This document shows positions 5,287 through 6,153 of a stretch of DNA of 6,153 nt, piece by piece. The notes below the pieces were generated by a model, which worked only from the letters and a program-made list of their open reading frames with translations, ran no database searches and was not told the origin of the DNA. Where the stretch lies: positions 1-6,153 of the forward strand of contig JANXWW010000364.1 of assembly GCA_025350945.1 (NCBI GenBank), in the 5' to 3' direction. This DNA is from Burkholderiales bacterium (GTDB lineage: Bacteria > Pseudomonadota > Gammaproteobacteria > Burkholderiales > Usitatibacteraceae). Within the stretch, counting starts at the first letter, position 1. The number at the start of each line of letters is the position of its first letter. The position numbers and the translations under genes were made by a program.

Positions 5287-6153
5287 TTAGTTCCGCAGCG
5301 GTTTTCCATTCTTCAGCATGAACGCGATCCGGTCTTGCGTTTTTGGCATCTTGGCCAATTCGCAAAAGTGATGGCGCTCCAAATCCAGCATCCATTTTTC
5401 ATCCACCATCGAACCGGGCGTCACTTCGCCACCGCACAAACAGGCCGCGATGCGCGTGCCGATTTCGTAGTCGTGTTCCGAAATAAAACCGCCCTCTTTC
5501 ATATTCACCAAAATCATTTTAAGCGTGGCAATGCCGGTATCGCCTGCGACCGGAAATTGCGTCGGCGGCAGCGGTGGACGATAGACAGATGCCGCCATCG
5601 CACGAACATTTTCCAGCGCCACCAACAGCAATTCGTTGCTGTTCAAAATAATCACATCGCGCCAACGCAGATAGCCCATTTCTTTGGCGCCCAATGCTGA
5701 TTTCGACACTTCACCCATCGCCACTTGCTTAAACATTTTGGTAATTTCAGGCAACAAATCACCGCCGTGCGCGTTCAGCGCCGCGCGCAGGGCAATTTCT
5801 TTTAAACCACCACCGGCAGGCAGCAAACCGACCCCCGCTTCCACCAGACCGATATAGCTTTCGAGTGAGGCAATCACGCGATCTGAATGCATTACAAATT
5901 CACAGCCGCCGCCGAGCGCCAAACCATCCACGGCAGACACGACCGGTATCAAGCTGTATTTGATGTGTTGCGAAGTTTGCTGGAAAACATTCACCATCGC
6001 TTCAAATTCATCGAAGCGGCCCTGCTGCAAGGATTCGAGCGCCTTAACCAGATTCGCACCCGCTGCGTACGGCGGCTCGGTCTGCCAGATGACGAGGCCT
6101 TGGTAATTCGCTTCGGCTTCATCAATCGCCTTGTTCAAACCCTCCAACACATC
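5287..6153 (-). CDS. 3-hydroxyacyl-CoA dehydrogenase/enoyl-CoA hydratase fusion, C-terminal part (5' end outside the window)
   Basis: The last 288 codons of a gene entering from the right edge; the first visible codon is GAT at 6153-6151 and the frame is open, so the start is not here (the GTG at 6150 is an internal Val). The visible part is a crotonase-fold enoyl-CoA hydratase domain. YAAGANL near residues 29-35 gives the oxyanion/CoA region, and Glu85 (LALGGGCE) and Glu105 (GLVEAGVGLLPAGGG) match the two catalytic acids of crotonases. A helical tail ends in GKPLRN. Hydratase at the C-terminus with this ending is the arrangement of FadN-like proteins, in which NAD-binding 3-hydroxyacyl-CoA dehydrogenase domains come first; E. 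coli FadB has the reverse order. The N-terminal dehydrogenase is therefore inferred, not seen. It would hydrate enoyl-CoA and oxidise the 3-hydroxyacyl-CoA, feeding the thiolase encoded 50 nt downstream. A stand-alone hydratase is less likely given the tail. Confidence 0.9.
   Translation of the reverse strand, partial: DVLEGLNKAIDEAEANYQGLVIWQTEPPYAAGANLVKALESLQQGRFDEFEAMVNVFQQTSQHIKYSLIPVVSAVDGLALGGGCEFVMHSDRVIASLESYIGLVEAGVGLLPAGGGLKEIALRAALNAHGGDLLPEITKMFKQVAMGEVSKSALGAKEMGYLRWRDVIILNSNELLLVALENVRAMAASVYRPPLPPTQFPVAGDTGIATLKMILVNMKEGGFISEHDYEIGTRIAACLCGGEVTPGSMVDEKWMLDLERHHFCELAKMPKTQDRIAFMLKNGKPLRN

Overview
The window reads as a stretch of a Pseudomonadota chromosome, most likely Gammaproteobacteria or possibly Betaproteobacteria. 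The reasons are two outer-membrane/periplasmic families typical of that phylum (DUF1302 and DUF1329), an OMP-type C-terminal phenylalanine, classic Sec signal peptides and strong GGAGG-type ribosome binding sites. The genus cannot be fixed from the sequence. Base composition is moderate and even, and nothing points to a mobile element, phage, CRISPR array, tRNA or rRNA.

All convincing genes lie on the minus strand, so transcription runs from the right edge to the left. In that order they are: (1) the C-terminal part of a 3-hydroxyacyl-CoA dehydrogenase/enoyl-CoA hydratase fusion (5287-6153, cut by the right edge); (2) after 50 nt, a complete FadA-type acetyl-CoA C-acyltransferase, i.e. thiolase (4040-5236); (3) after 262 nt with possible terminator and operator-like structures, a DUF1302 outer-membrane protein (1780-3777); (4) after a 238-nt spacer rich in RNA structure, a DUF1329 exported protein (171-1541); (5) after a long hairpin, the first codons of a possible further gene leaving the left edge (1-65).

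Genes 1 and 2 together supply the hydratase, dehydrogenase and thiolase steps of beta-oxidation. DUF1302 and DUF1329 genes are commonly found side by side in Proteobacteria, often near genes for the breakdown of lipophilic compounds, and their molecular function is not settled. A reasonable but unproven reading is an envelope module handling a hydrophobic substrate next to enzymes that degrade acyl-CoA.

The least ordinary part is non-coding. The DUF1302-DUF1329 spacer holds a 14-pair hairpin just after the DUF1302 stop, three perfect 9-bp tandem copies, and a second hairpin. Another long hairpin follows DUF1329. The two strongest hairpins use G-U pairs that exist only in the minus-strand transcript, which suggests they act as RNA. 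I see no clearly new enzyme or defence system here.
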